Of a stretch of DNA of 36,901 bases, positions 23,320-32,059 are shown piece after piece. The stretch comes from a virus: positions 1 through 36,901 of IMG/VR virus record IMGVR_UViG_3300009149_004752, one strand, 5' to 3'. How positions within the stretch are numbered: position 1 is the first letter of the stretch; the number at the start of each line of letters is the position of its first letter. The position numbers were made by a program, and so were the translations under genes. The notes beneath the pieces are model-generated. The model did not search any database, had not been told where the DNA came from, and saw nothing but the letters and a program-made list of their open reading frames with translations.

Positions 23320-25449
23320 TCATTGGTCCGTCTCCTCCATCATCTGAATCTTGCACCGTGAGATAACTGTTCCAGAGATGGAGTCCCTCACCCACAGCTG
23401 ATTCTTCCTCGTGAGCAGCTCAGCCCTTATCTCATCGATAGGCACTGAAAAACTCAGGATGTCCGGGACGTTGGTGGCTTGGTCTAGGCTCGCGCCAGGG
23501 AGGAGGTCTTTGATTACGCCCAACAGCACATCAGACGAATCACGAATCTCAATGGTATAGGGTGGGTAGTGGTGGTGAGTAGAGCTTTCCCAGAGGATGG
23601 CATCGAGAGCTACGGACTTCCCGCCTGTGCCCTCAAGCAGTGCATCAAGGTCGATGGTCTTTGAATCAGTGTCTCGGAGTAGTACGCTCAGGGCAGGCAA
23701 GGATGCCCCTATATCCTCCAGCAATACGTCAAGGGCAACAGACGCATATATCCGAGCAGCCACGTGTGCATCGAGGTCGATGGTAGTAGAGTCGGTGTCT
23801 CGAAGTAGGGTAGTGACGGTAACTGTTGCCTTGTCCAAGGCCTCAAGTAGAGCATCAAGCTCTACTGTCTTGGACTCGATGGTATTCAGCCGGACATCAA
23901 GGTCAACAGCAGAAGTGCCGATAGCCTCAAGTAAGATATCAAGGTCTATCGTCTTGGTATCGATAGCTTTGAGTAGAGCATCAAGGTCGATTGCCCCGGA
24001 GTCGGACTGCCTCAGCAGGGCCGACAGTGATACCGTGATGCTGCGTATCTCGGCAATGAGGGCATCGAGGTCTATCGACGTGGAATCGGTAGCGCGCAGC
24101 AGGGCGGAGACATCGACTCCGAGAGCCACCAAGCCCCTGAGCAACGCGTCGATGTCGATTGTCGTCGAGTTCGCCAGCAGGCCGACTATGACATCCAAGA
24201 GAATGGAGGCGTCATCGGTCTGTCGGAGCAGCGTATCCAGGTCTATGGTCTGGGAATCGGTCGCACGCAGATAGGCATCGAGGTTGATGGAGGCAGAGTC
24301 AACGGCTTTGAGCAGCGCGTCGAGAGACGGGGCTGTCGTCTGGACCAGCTTGTATTCAATGACCAGCTTGGGGCGCGTATTGGCAGTGGTGTGTTCGCTG
24401 GCGCGTAAGTTGGCGTCTGTGTGGCCTGAAGCCAAACCCTCAGTCGCATACTTCAGAAGAATCTCAGCAGCATTCTCATTAGCAACGGCATCCTCTACGA
24501 TATCCTGGACGTCCCATTCCATCCACGCATCAGCCGCAGCGGGAAAGGTGGTCGAACCGCCTGACGGATTAGAGGTAACGTAGTCGCCGCCCGCCGAAGT
24601 CCAACTTGAGCCTGTCTTGTAGATATTCCACGTGGCTTCTGTGTCTACCCAGTCGGTGCGGGATAGCTTGTACGCCCACACGGTTTTGCCGTTCGGGTCG
24701 TTGTTCCCATAACTGTTGTAGTAGAGTCCAAGGGTGGCTGATGTAATGGTTGCATTAGACGGAAGTGAGGAGATGTCAAACTCGAAAAGACATCGACGGG
24801 TCCAAGTAGTGAGGTCAAGCAAGACTAGCAGCATTCCAGTGCCATAGGAAGTATCAGGAAATCTCTCAAGTATGTCGCCATCTTGAGTTGCCGGCTGAAC
24901 CGTCAGCGTCGGGTCAATCGTGATAGGGTACTGGTCGTTAGTAGCTTCAAAGGATTCCGTAACGGAGTCGCCATCTTTGGAGACAGCAACGACAACGTCC
25001 TTTCCATTCTTGTCAAAGGCACGATACGCAACGGGGATGTTCCCCTTGACCTCGAACGTGGCGGACTTGCTCGCCTTCGGAGACTTGAGGATTCGTTGAA
25101 AGGATACGAAGTGCGTGTCGGCATGAATCACCACGTCTATGTCAGGCGCGTAGTCGGCCCATACGATGTCATTGCCTTTGTAGACCGGTTGGACCTTCTT
25201 AGTGGATGCGCCTTTCAGCGTGATAGACGACTCGCTTCCGTCCACGTCGGTCATGGTCAGAGACATCGCCTCTGTGTCTACGGCGAGCTTGTAGGGAACG
25301 CCTGTGAGCTTTCCGTCTACCCACTGCGGATTGTTCTCTTGCCACTCGCCCCCGTCCTCTCGGAACAGCACGGGGTAGCCATAGAATGTCTGTCTACTAC
25401 GGCCATTTCCAAGTCTTTCAGGGAGTGTCGAATTGCGAGTTTCTATCAT
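23320..25449 (-). CDS. Tail-tip protein with DNRLRE-like domain, LDALL repeats and hub N-terminal segment
   Basis: A 709-residue protein starting at ATG 25449. Residues about 1-185 are a beta-rich region of unknown type. Residues about 190-365 resemble a DNRLRE/CBM96-like jelly roll (RCLFEFDISSLPSNATITSA ... RPKLVIEYK). Residues about 372-623 are eighteen 14-residue repeats (IDLDALLxxxDSxT). The last 86 residues (TIEIRDSSDVLLGVIKDLL ... DILSFSVPIDE ... QLWVRD) look like the N-terminal domain of siphovirus tail-hub proteins, the part missing from the next gene. So the hub seems to be shared between two products. A role in receptor or glycan binding is inferred from the domains. Confidence 0.7.
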   Translation of the reverse strand: MIETRNSTLPERLGNGRSRQTFYGYPVLFREDGGEWQENNPQWVDGKLTGVPYKLAVDTEAMSLTMTDVDGSESSITLKGASTKKVQPVYKGNDIVWADYAPDIDVVIHADTHFVSFQRILKSPKASKSATFEVKGNIPVAYRAFDKNGKDVVVAVSKDGDSVTESFEATNDQYPITIDPTLTVQPATQDGDILERFPDTSYGTGMLLVLLDLTTWTRRCLFEFDISSLPSNATITSATLGLYYNSYGNNDPNGKTVWAYKLSRTDWVDTEATWNIYKTGSSWTSAGGDYVTSNPSGGSTTFPAAADAWMEWDVQDIVEDAVANENAAEILLKYATEGLASGHTDANLRASEHTTANTRPKLVIEYKLVQTTAPSLDALLKAVDSASINLDAYLRATDSQTIDLDTLLRQTDDASILLDVIVGLLANSTTIDIDALLRGLVALGVDVSALLRATDSTSIDLDALIAEIRSITVSLSALLRQSDSGAIDLDALLKAIDTKTIDLDILLEAIGTSAVDLDVRLNTIESKTVELDALLEALDKATVTVTTLLRDTDSTTIDLDAHVAARIYASVALDVLLEDIGASLPALSVLLRDTDSKTIDLDALLEGTGGKSVALDAILWESSTHHHYPPYTIEIRDSSDVLLGVIKDLLPGASLDQATNVPDILSFSVPIDEIRAELLTRKNQLWVRDSISGTVISRCKIQMMEETDQ
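23581..24336 (-). repeat. 42-bp (14-residue) LDALL repeat array, about 18 units
   Basis: Eighteen degenerate 42-bp units in the 709-residue tail protein, consensus IDLDALLxAxDSxT. The array opens with TTAPSLD and closes with WESSTHH, matching the boundaries of the array in the neighbouring gene. Nucleotide divergence between units is considerable, so expansion is not very recent. Confidence 0.9.
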
Positions 25450-25534
25450 GAGTGCATCCTAGTAAAGAGGCCGACTTGTAGCAGTCCGTACCTCTCCGTG
25501 CAACCGCTAGGCTCTACTCGTGCGTAGGGCATAA

Positions 25535-25954
25535 CTAACCCCTAAGGATGTCCTGCGTCTCACTCTCCGAGTGGGGCTGGGCAATCTTCACAGTCGTGCC
25601 ATTCGGGTAGATCTCAATCCGAGGACCAGCCTCAATACCAACCACGTAGCACATGACCTCCACCTTCACTGGCGAGCCACTGTTCATGACCAGCTTAGTC
25701 CTTCGAGCCACGAAGCCCATCGCTCCCCTGTTCTCGACACAATGCTTCTTGAGCCGGGGGTTATGGCGAAGCCCCAGCTGACCGTTCATCCCCGGTGGTA
25801 CTGGAATCCACCAATAGCGCTTCGCTCGCTTGTGATTGACTTCTGCATACCTATGCTCTACCATCTGGTCGAAGTCAAACTGAGCGCAATAGGAACCATC
25901 CTTGTACTCCACCAACCAGAACATCTCAACGACCGGCCTATTGTCTTGTCCCAT
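25535..25954 (-). CDS. Small unrecognised protein of the tail-tip module
   Basis: A 139-residue protein starting at ATG 25954 with GAGGTCTAGTC upstream; the stop of the preceding gene lies inside that site. MFWLVEYKDGSYCAQFDFD at the start and RYWWIPVPPG in the middle suggest a compact beta-rich domain. No family was recognised. Its position between the tail-tip genes and the Dit-like gene suggests a minor tail protein or assembly factor. Confidence 0.6.
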   Translation of the reverse strand: MGQDNRPVVEMFWLVEYKDGSYCAQFDFDQMVEHRYAEVNHKRAKRYWWIPVPPGMNGQLGLRHNPRLKKHCVENRGAMGFVARRTKLVMNSGSPVKVEVMCYVVGIEAGPRIEIYPNGTTVKIAQPHSESETQDILRG

Positions 25955-25956
25955 GA

Positions 25957-26538
25957 CTAGACCTCGTCGTACTGGAAGGTCAGGGTCTCTGCTGCACGGG
26001 CTCCCCGGACTGCATCATCATCGACCACTGCCTGAATCACAATGTGCTTGAACTGCTCCGCGATGGTGTGATCCCCACTGTCGACCAGAAGCTCCGTGCC
26101 TCCAGTCTCGTAGGCGCTGACGAGCCCGGTCTCCGGGTCCTGATCCTTGTAGCTAGCATGACCATCGACATCGTCTTCCATGAAGTCTCCGGAGATTCCT
26201 TCATCGCCTGTGGCCTGGTCATAAGACCCGATAGCGGTGCCGTTGTCACCAGCATCATGCAGTCCGATGACCAACTTGCCACCAGTCCCCAGAGCCCAAC
26301 CAATGGTACCGTCAGAGTAGAAGAGGTGATTGTTGAGCACTGTGGCGTCCTGAATGTTGGTGATGACAAGCTCCAGGCTCATCCAGTACGAATAGGAGAG
26401 CCCTGCGGCTGCAATAGGTATGGGGTTTGCGTTGCCTGGTGCGTTGGTGTCCGAGGTACTCAGCCTCGGAGTCGTCACCACGCTTTCGGTGGGGCCTGCT
26501 CCGTGTATTTGCTTTACTGCTACATCTGCTACGGCCAT
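25957..26538 (-). CDS. Putative minor tail protein
   Basis: A 193-residue protein starting at ATG 26538 behind AGGAGGATAAGACA. It has the Gly/Ala/Thr-rich, acidic, beta-rich composition of phage virion proteins, with a long middle region full of Asp and Gly (GDEGISGDFMEDDVDGH). No family was recognised. It lies between the Dit-like and tail-tip genes, where siphoviruses have minor tail proteins. Confidence 0.55.
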   Translation of the reverse strand: MAVADVAVKQIHGAGPTESVVTTPRLSTSDTNAPGNANPIPIAAAGLSYSYWMSLELVITNIQDATVLNNHLFYSDGTIGWALGTGGKLVIGLHDAGDNGTAIGSYDQATGDEGISGDFMEDDVDGHASYKDQDPETGLVSAYETGGTELLVDSGDHTIAEQFKHIVIQAVVDDDAVRGARAAETLTFQYDEV

Positions 26539-26550
26539 TGTCTTATCCTC

Positions 26551-27294
26551 CTAGATGAATCGCGCTCTGTATCGTATCCTCAAGGTGCCTAGCACCCCGA
26601 AGCCTACCACCGAGATGGAATTAGCCCCAGGTTTGAGCACCGGGAATTGTCCACTTATGTCGGCCATCGCAGTGGAACCGTCCAGACTCACGTACCACGA
26701 CTGGCAGTTGATGATGAGGGTATGCCCGTCTGCTATCGCCCCACTGTATTCAAACACCATACCAATTCCTGCATTCGAGATGGAGACTGAAGCATCCCAG
26801 GCCTCCCCAGCCTTCAGGTACAGTATGGGCTCTGAATCAGCCGAGCCCTCAGATGTGACTGTGATCACCTTGGGGTCAGCATCTAGGTCATAGGTGTCAT
26901 CCGACTCTGTCACAGCATAGGCGAACGGATCGAAGCAGGTGAATGACAGTGTGCCCCTGAACATGGTAGGCGATGGGTACGAACCAGAGAGGCCTTGGAA
27001 CCGTGCCATCCAGTAACGGTCAGAGAGTGTGCTCAGGATCAGCTTCTTGCTCATACGCTGGTTGAGCACTGCCTTGATGCTGTCGAGCTTGCTTTCAATA
27101 TCGGCTCTGGAGGTGCCTGTCACACTGACTCCCATCACCAGGCTCTTGGGGGGGAACTTGCCCTCCGGCGAGTATGATTTGGTGAGCAGTTGAAATGACT
27201 CAGACACCAACTGTGCCGAGGGGTCAGAAGTCGTGACCACCAGGTCGTAGGTTGCCGCTGACAGGTCCACTCCATTGTACGTTATGCTAGGCAT
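26551..27294 (-). CDS. Distal tail protein (Dit-like)
   Basis: The 247-residue protein starts MPSITYNGVDLSAATYDLVV, a typical siphovirus Dit opening, and has GTLSFTCFDPFAYAV in the middle, another common Dit feature. The C-terminal half (about 130-247) reads like the galectin-type domain of longer Dit proteins (WYVSLDGSTAMADISGQFP ... LRIRYRARFI). It follows the tape-measure gene directly (overlapping by eight bases), the canonical place. Dit forms the hexameric ring joining the tail tube to the tip complex. Confidence 0.75.
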   Translation of the reverse strand: MPSITYNGVDLSAATYDLVVTTSDPSAQLVSESFQLLTKSYSPEGKFPPKSLVMGVSVTGTSRADIESKLDSIKAVLNQRMSKKLILSTLSDRYWMARFQGLSGSYPSPTMFRGTLSFTCFDPFAYAVTESDDTYDLDADPKVITVTSEGSADSEPILYLKAGEAWDASVSISNAGIGMVFEYSGAIADGHTLIINCQSWYVSLDGSTAMADISGQFPVLKPGANSISVVGFGVLGTLRIRYRARFI

Positions 27295-29752
27295 ATCGTG
27301 TCCTTAGAGCCTGCATTTGGTAGAGCTTCTGGGCCACCTTGTCAACATCGGCTTCTTCCCTCACCACCAGCTGAGCGATGGAGAAGTTGTTGGTCACTTG
27401 GGTGAGAGCCCCAGCCGGACTGTCTCCCACAGGAGACACTCTCTCATCTCCAGCTTCGCCAGCGATGGCATATGGCCTCTGCGACTTCAGGCCATAGAGC
27501 AGTGTTGGCTCAGTGATCATGCCTCCGTTGCCCATAATGTCGAGGTTGGTTGGTCTGTTGACTTTCCCTGCAGGAGCTGTGCCAGCCAGAGCCGGAAGCT
27601 CTGGGATCTCAATCTTTTTACCTCCTGCCATGGCTATGAGGGCGTTGTAGTCCTCAGCAAACTTGAGAATATCCCCGTGGCCAGCCATGACCACTTCGTG
27701 CATCTCGACGAAGGCATCACGCTGCGCCTGGTACGACGCAACCTGGAGGGCCTGCTGATTCAAAATCAGTGCATTCTCAGTATTGAATGCAGCATCGGCT
27801 TCAGACTTCTTGCTCTCAAAATAGGCCTCATAGTCAGACTCCTTGATAGCGTTGAAGAGCCTGTCCCCAGCCTTCTCCTTGTCAAGCTTGGCTTCGTAGT
27901 CAGCAATCTCGTCCTGAATCCGCAACTTGCGGCTCTTGGTGAGGTCTTCCCCATACTCCAATTCGTGCTTCAGGTCACGTATTCTGCGTGCTTCAATCTT
28001 GGCCTCGCGCTTCTCATCGTCTGATTCCTGCTCATCAAGCATGTCAAGATATGCCTGTGCCTGTTCCCCAAGAGGTCCATCTATGGCAGCAAGTTCGGCA
28101 AGCATCTGCTTATCAATCTCGGCAATCTTATCTCTGGTGAAGTCCTGGTAGAATCCCAGGCGCTCCTCAATAGCCCTCTTCTCAGCATCACGCACATCTT
28201 CAGCAGCCGTGATTTGCTGTTCAGCCGACGTCTGTGCATTCGACACGAACTGCTCGTAAGCGCTCTCAACCTCAGCGAGCATTGTGTCTGCATCTGCCCT
28301 GATGGACCGTGACCACTCATTGAACTTGCGCTGGTTCTTGGTGAGTGACCTGTCCATGAAGTCAACCACCTTGTCCCAGTTGTTATGCAGGGCAATGATG
28401 CCGGTTACGAGTAGGGCGATCAGACCGATGACCAGGCCGATGGGGTTAGCCTTCATCGCTATGTTGAACCCGACAGTGCTTGCGGTCGCTGCATTCGTTG
28501 CCGTTGTCGTCGCGATCGTAGCAGCCTTGTGAGCTAGCATCGCGGTCGTTGCTGACCTGTAGAGTCCTATCAGGGTTGCAAGCCCCGTAGCTGCAAACCC
28601 CATACTCATAAGCAGTGGCCCCATAGCAGCAGCTACAAGGCTAATCACCACTGCTGTCTTCCTGACCGGCCCTGGCAGGTTACTGAACCACCTGAAGGCA
28701 TTGGTGATCTTCTCTATTAGTGGTGTAAGAATGGGCACCAGTTCGTCGGCAATAGCCAACTGTAGCCCTTCAAAGGCGCTTTTGAGTATGATAAGGATTC
28801 CATGCAATCCCTCCATCTGAGTCTTGGCGATGTTCTCTGCCGTACCCGCCGCACCCTCTAGTTCAGTGGTAAAGTCCCTGAGTGATTCGCTTCCAGTTTG
28901 CAGCAAGGCTGCCATTGCTGGCCCGGCCCTTGCCCCAAACAGTTCCACCATCTCTCCGGCGGTCATTCCCTTCTGCTCCAGCTGTTCCAAGATGTTCACC
29001 ATAGGCAATATCTTGCCACTGGTATCATACATGGTGATTCCGAATTCCTCCGACTTGGCGTTGAGCTGGATAAGGGCTTGCCTCAATGAGGTACCTGCCA
29101 TGCTCCCTTGAATACCGGCGTTACCAAATGAGCCCATGATGGCGGTGGTTTCTTCAAAGCTCATACCGAAACTCTTGGCTATCGGGCCAGCGTACTTCAT
29201 TGAGTCACCCAGCATCCCGAGATCGACGTTGGATGACGTGAAGGCTTTAGTTAGCACATCAACGGCTCCTGTGAGGTCTGTGGTTGCCATGCCGAACCCT
29301 GCCATGATGTTCGTGATAATGTCGGCAGCCTGCCCCATTGCCAAACCGCCAGCGGCAGCCAGATTCAGCGTGTCGGGCAAGGCCGCCATTATCTTGTTGG
29401 TGTCCATACCAGCCATACCCATGAATGCCATGGCCTCGGCAACCTCAGAGGCTGTATATCTAGTGGTACGACCCAGTTCCTTAGCCTGGGCATCCATCTG
29501 CGCAAACTGCTCAGTGGTAGCACCAGTCACAGCCTTGACCTTAGCCATCGACTCAGAGTAAGCAGCAGCCGTTTTAATGACCATGCCCCCCATTATCGCC
29601 AGGGGTGCTGTGACGTACAAGGACATCTTCTTGCCTGCATTCGTCATGGCCGTGCCTGTGCTTCTGAACTTATCCTCCATGGAGGACAATTGAGTGTTGG
29701 CCTTATCAATGCCGTCTATAGTCAGCCGCCCAACCAGTTCAAATACTGTCAT
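27287..29752 (-). CDS. Tail tape measure protein (TP901 family)
   Basis: An 821-residue protein starting at ATG 29752, overlapping the chaperone stop (ATGA). The N-terminus (FELVGRLTIDGIDKANTQL) and the region ATGATTEQFAQMDAQAKELG ... YTASEVAEAMAFMGMAG are hallmarks of TP901-type tape measures. Two hydrophobic blocks (about 365-395 and 435-455) fit the membrane-active segment. Residues about 475-685 are coiled coil. The end has the frequent GGMITEPTLL ... AGEAGDERVSP phrase. By the usual 0.15 nm per residue, the tail would be about 120 nm long. Confidence 0.9.
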   Translation of the reverse strand: MTVFELVGRLTIDGIDKANTQLSSMEDKFRSTGTAMTNAGKKMSLYVTAPLAIMGGMVIKTAAAYSESMAKVKAVTGATTEQFAQMDAQAKELGRTTRYTASEVAEAMAFMGMAGMDTNKIMAALPDTLNLAAAGGLAMGQAADIITNIMAGFGMATTDLTGAVDVLTKAFTSSNVDLGMLGDSMKYAGPIAKSFGMSFEETTAIMGSFGNAGIQGSMAGTSLRQALIQLNAKSEEFGITMYDTSGKILPMVNILEQLEQKGMTAGEMVELFGARAGPAMAALLQTGSESLRDFTTELEGAAGTAENIAKTQMEGLHGILIILKSAFEGLQLAIADELVPILTPLIEKITNAFRWFSNLPGPVRKTAVVISLVAAAMGPLLMSMGFAATGLATLIGLYRSATTAMLAHKAATIATTTATNAATASTVGFNIAMKANPIGLVIGLIALLVTGIIALHNNWDKVVDFMDRSLTKNQRKFNEWSRSIRADADTMLAEVESAYEQFVSNAQTSAEQQITAAEDVRDAEKRAIEERLGFYQDFTRDKIAEIDKQMLAELAAIDGPLGEQAQAYLDMLDEQESDDEKREAKIEARRIRDLKHELEYGEDLTKSRKLRIQDEIADYEAKLDKEKAGDRLFNAIKESDYEAYFESKKSEADAAFNTENALILNQQALQVASYQAQRDAFVEMHEVVMAGHGDILKFAEDYNALIAMAGGKKIEIPELPALAGTAPAGKVNRPTNLDIMGNGGMITEPTLLYGLKSQRPYAIAGEAGDERVSPVGDSPAGALTQVTNNFSIAQLVVREEADVDKVAQKLYQMQALRTRYA

Positions 29753-30090
29753 CTCTTGACCTTCTTCACCGTGATGCCCATACTCGCAAGGGTCGCGGTG
29801 TCGTCAACCGGAGCCGGCTTCTGCTGGTGTGCCTCAACGAGCCCCAGGCCCTCAAGGTACTCACCAAATGTCTTGCCCCCAGAGGCTCCGAGCTGGTGAC
29901 TTATGAACGCTGCAATCTGCATCTGCTGATTTAGCTCCTCTTGCTTGGTCTTGAGGTTAGCCCTTCGAACCAGACTGATGAGGCAGCAGAACCTCTCAAA
30001 GGAGAGTGCCCTAACAGCCTCGTCAGTCCAGCCATACCTAGCCTCAATTAGATCTACAGCTTCATCGAAGCCAGACGCGAGGCACGTGCG
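29749..30090 (-). CDS. Tail assembly chaperone, -1 frameshift extension (gpGT-like)
   Basis: This 113-residue segment has no start codon of its own. It is read by continuing from the chaperone gene at 30054-30419 after a -1 shift at the T TTT TTC site (30090-30096). It reads RTCLASGFDEAVDLIEARYGWTDEAVRALS..., where the YGWTDEAV phrase is typical of such extensions, and ends at a TGA overlapping the tape-measure start. The fused product would be about 223 residues, with 30090 read twice. Frameshifted chaperones between the major tail and tape-measure genes are conserved in siphoviruses, where the long form binds the tape measure during tail assembly. Confidence 0.85.
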   Translation of the reverse strand, partial: RTCLASGFDEAVDLIEARYGWTDEAVRALSFERFCCLISLVRRANLKTKQEELNQQMQIAAFISHQLGASGGKTFGEYLEGLGLVEAHQQKPAPVDDTATLASMGITVKKVKR

Positions 30091-30419
30091 AAAAAACCAC
30101 GCATGTCCTCTTGTTGCGCAAGGGTCTCGATTAGGTCAAGGACTGTGATGGCCGGCATCTTGCTGAACTCGGTGCTGCTCTTGCCAACCAGACTCGCCAT
30201 CCATTCCTTCAGGTCTTCCTCCAATTCAGTAAACAGGCACTGGAAGATAATCAGGCCCACCATCACTGGGTCTGCCTTCTTCCCTTCTGCCAATCCAGAC
30301 TCAGTGTCTGGCCTCAGCAGCTCAACAAGCTCCTCCCGTGCTCTCCTGGTTATCTTGCCTAGCATCCTGACAACCCGGAACACATCATCTACTTCCAACA
30401 GGCGAACCTCAATCACCAC
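30054..30419 (-). CDS. Tail assembly chaperone, short form (gpG-like)
   Basis: A 121-residue, mostly helical protein starting at GTG 30419 behind AGGAGGTGACTC. It is encoded between the major tail protein and the tape measure, the standard location for the gpG-type chaperone. The zero frame ends at TAG 30054-30056, only 11 codons after the slippery site at 30090-30096. This is the product made without frameshifting. By analogy with lambda gpG it is the abundant form. Confidence 0.75.
   Translation of the reverse strand: MVIEVRLLEVDDVFRVVRMLGKITRRAREELVELLRPDTESGLAEGKKADPVMVGLIIFQCLFTELEEDLKEWMASLVGKSSTEFSKMPAITVLDLIETLAQQEDMRGFFARASRLASMKL
30090..30096 (-). promoter_or_regulatory. -1 ribosomal frameshift site T TTT TTC
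   Basis: On the - strand the zero frame reads GGT TTT TTC, giving the classical slippery heptamer T TTT TTC. Slipping back one base moves ribosomes into a frame open for 114 codons, up to the tape-measure start. I did not identify a downstream pseudoknot by eye. Confidence 0.85.
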
Positions 30420-30444
30420 GAGTCACCTCCTCTCTACGTATGCT

Positions 30445-31560
30445 CTAGGCTGCGTTGTCGACAATGTTGCAGGCATTGCCAGACGAAGGCTTCAGTGCCT
30501 GGAACGTCACGGGCACCAATGTCTTCTCAGCCTTCTTGTAGCTCATGCCCACAGAGCCAGAGGCCGTCGCTCTCGGTATCTCGATTGAGCGAGTATACCC
30601 AGCCGGGTTGAGTCCAGTCAGCTTCAGGTTCAGCTCCTTCATAACACCACCACCAAGCGTGATGATATTGCCACTCCGCACAGAGCCAGCGAGCGCCATC
30701 TCAAGATTGGCAAGTGAACTCTCGGCCAGGTTACACGTGATCTCTAGGGTCTCCTTGGTGATGGCCCTGCCGATGGCAAAGGATTCCTCCTCAACATCCA
30801 CATCTGCGGTCTCAGCATTGTAGGTGAGGATCACACCGTCCTCGGTGTAGCCGATCTCGGTGTAAGGGCCTGAGAGGGAGAGACCAGGCACACTGCTGCT
30901 TCCTGGTGTGAGGCTATACTCCACGCTGTCGATGTATACCGCATCAATGAACTCATAGCGTCCAGTTGATGGGGGTGTACTCTCCCACAGTTCAACCCTG
31001 ACTCTGGTAAGAGTCCAGTCGGCACATGACTCAGCTGTAGCCGCTACCCAGAGGGCAAACAGAGCATCGCACTTGGTTACAATACCGGAAATTGCCTCAA
31101 TGGCGAAATCTCCCACAGCCCCATCATACGTGGTCTTCCCGTAGATGCCAGCCAGGTCAGCATCCGTGAGACTCTGGGCAAGCCACGCTGCCGTTCCGAG
31201 TTCCATGACGTCAATCTGGACTGTCACATCAACGTAGTTGTCGGCATCATTGGGGTCAGTGAACCGATACTCTAGCTGTGACCAGTACGCCTCGACCGCT
31301 TGCCGGTAACTCATGTAGCCCCACTCTTTGGCCGCACCACCCATGCCCTCAAAATCCGACAACTTCAAGGCAAGACCGGCAGCCAACGGTGTGAACTCCA
31401 CGTGTGTACTCCCGTAACTACCAGTACCAGATTTGGATAGTTTCACTAAGCGAGCATTAGTAAGGTGCTGCTCAGTAGACCACTCAGCTCTTGCATCGTT
31501 TGGCATTCGTACCGCCAGAGTTGCCACTCCCATCAAGACATTTGCTACTGTATTAGCCAT
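30445..31560 (-). CDS. Major tail protein
   Basis: A 371-residue protein. AGGAGGAAATACG fixes the start at ATG 31560 (MANTVANVLMGVATLAV), not at the in-frame ATG 18 bases earlier. Features common in phage tail-tube proteins include a Gly/Ala-rich N-terminal region and the C-terminal phrases KETLEITCNLAESSLANL and MSYKKAEKTLVPVTFQAL. It is followed by the chaperone and the tape measure, and preceded by the tail terminator, the canonical order. A central insertion (about 165-215, cysteine-containing) makes it longer than simple tube proteins. Confidence 0.7.
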   Translation of the reverse strand: MANTVANVLMGVATLAVRMPNDARAEWSTEQHLTNARLVKLSKSGTGSYGSTHVEFTPLAAGLALKLSDFEGMGGAAKEWGYMSYRQAVEAYWSQLEYRFTDPNDADNYVDVTVQIDVMELGTAAWLAQSLTDADLAGIYGKTTYDGAVGDFAIEAISGIVTKCDALFALWVAATAESCADWTLTRVRVELWESTPPSTGRYEFIDAVYIDSVEYSLTPGSSSVPGLSLSGPYTEIGYTEDGVILTYNAETADVDVEEESFAIGRAITKETLEITCNLAESSLANLEMALAGSVRSGNIITLGGGVMKELNLKLTGLNPAGYTRSIEIPRATASGSVGMSYKKAEKTLVPVTFQALKPSSGNACNIVDNAA

Positions 31561-31621
31561 CGTATTTCCTCCTATCAATCATTTCCCGTGTTCACTGTGA
31601 AACCGTTTATGTCCTCATACC

Positions 31622-32059
31622 TCACCTCCCCTCGATGGAGACAGCCTCAGCATCGCGTCGGAGTACCCATTCAAACAGCATCGCGTAATGCCAGATGTTC
31701 TGTTCAGATTGTGGGACGAACCCATCAGATGCAATCTCAACATGCACCTGCTTGACGTCATCAGTGCTGAATATCAACTCGTCCAATATCTCAATGAGCC
31801 TCTTCCTGATGGCCAGTACCTCATTGGCATTGGGGCTATCACTCCAAATGTCGAGGTAGTGAGTGGCTCTCTGGACCACGTGAAGGGGACCTTCTCTCCG
31901 AATGTCGAGCCGGTGTACCAAGTATGGGAACTCTGCATCAGGAGTCGCCCATGTAAGGAAGAGCCTGACTGTGCCACCCATGAGACCTGGCAGAGAGGCA
32001 TCCTCTGTCAGTAAGGTATAGACCTTAGCAAGTAGGCTGCTCTGCGTGTCTATAGCCAT
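31622..32059 (-). CDS. Tail terminator / completion protein (DUF3168-like)
   Basis: A 145-residue protein starting at ATG 32059 with GGGAGGGAC upstream. The pattern of an N-terminal helix (SSLLAKVYTLLTEDASL), FPYLVHRLD, then YLDIWSDS and the LDELIFS region fits DUF3168-type tail terminators such as lambda gpU-like proteins. It caps the tail tube before head joining. Order between the gp10-like gene and the major tail gene supports this. The end matches the common closing form HYAMLFEWVLRR. Confidence 0.75.
   Translation of the reverse strand: MAIDTQSSLLAKVYTLLTEDASLPGLMGGTVRLFLTWATPDAEFPYLVHRLDIRREGPLHVVQRATHYLDIWSDSPNANEVLAIRKRLIEILDELIFSTDDVKQVHVEIASDGFVPQSEQNIWHYAMLFEWVLRRDAEAVSIEGR

Noticed and set aside
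23597-24274. Long + strand open frame (225 codons) opposite the LDALL repeats, rich in Ser and Arg
   Set aside because: It is an antisense shadow of the 42-bp repeat array; the periodic composition removes stops. No ribosome binding site and no sensible protein pattern.
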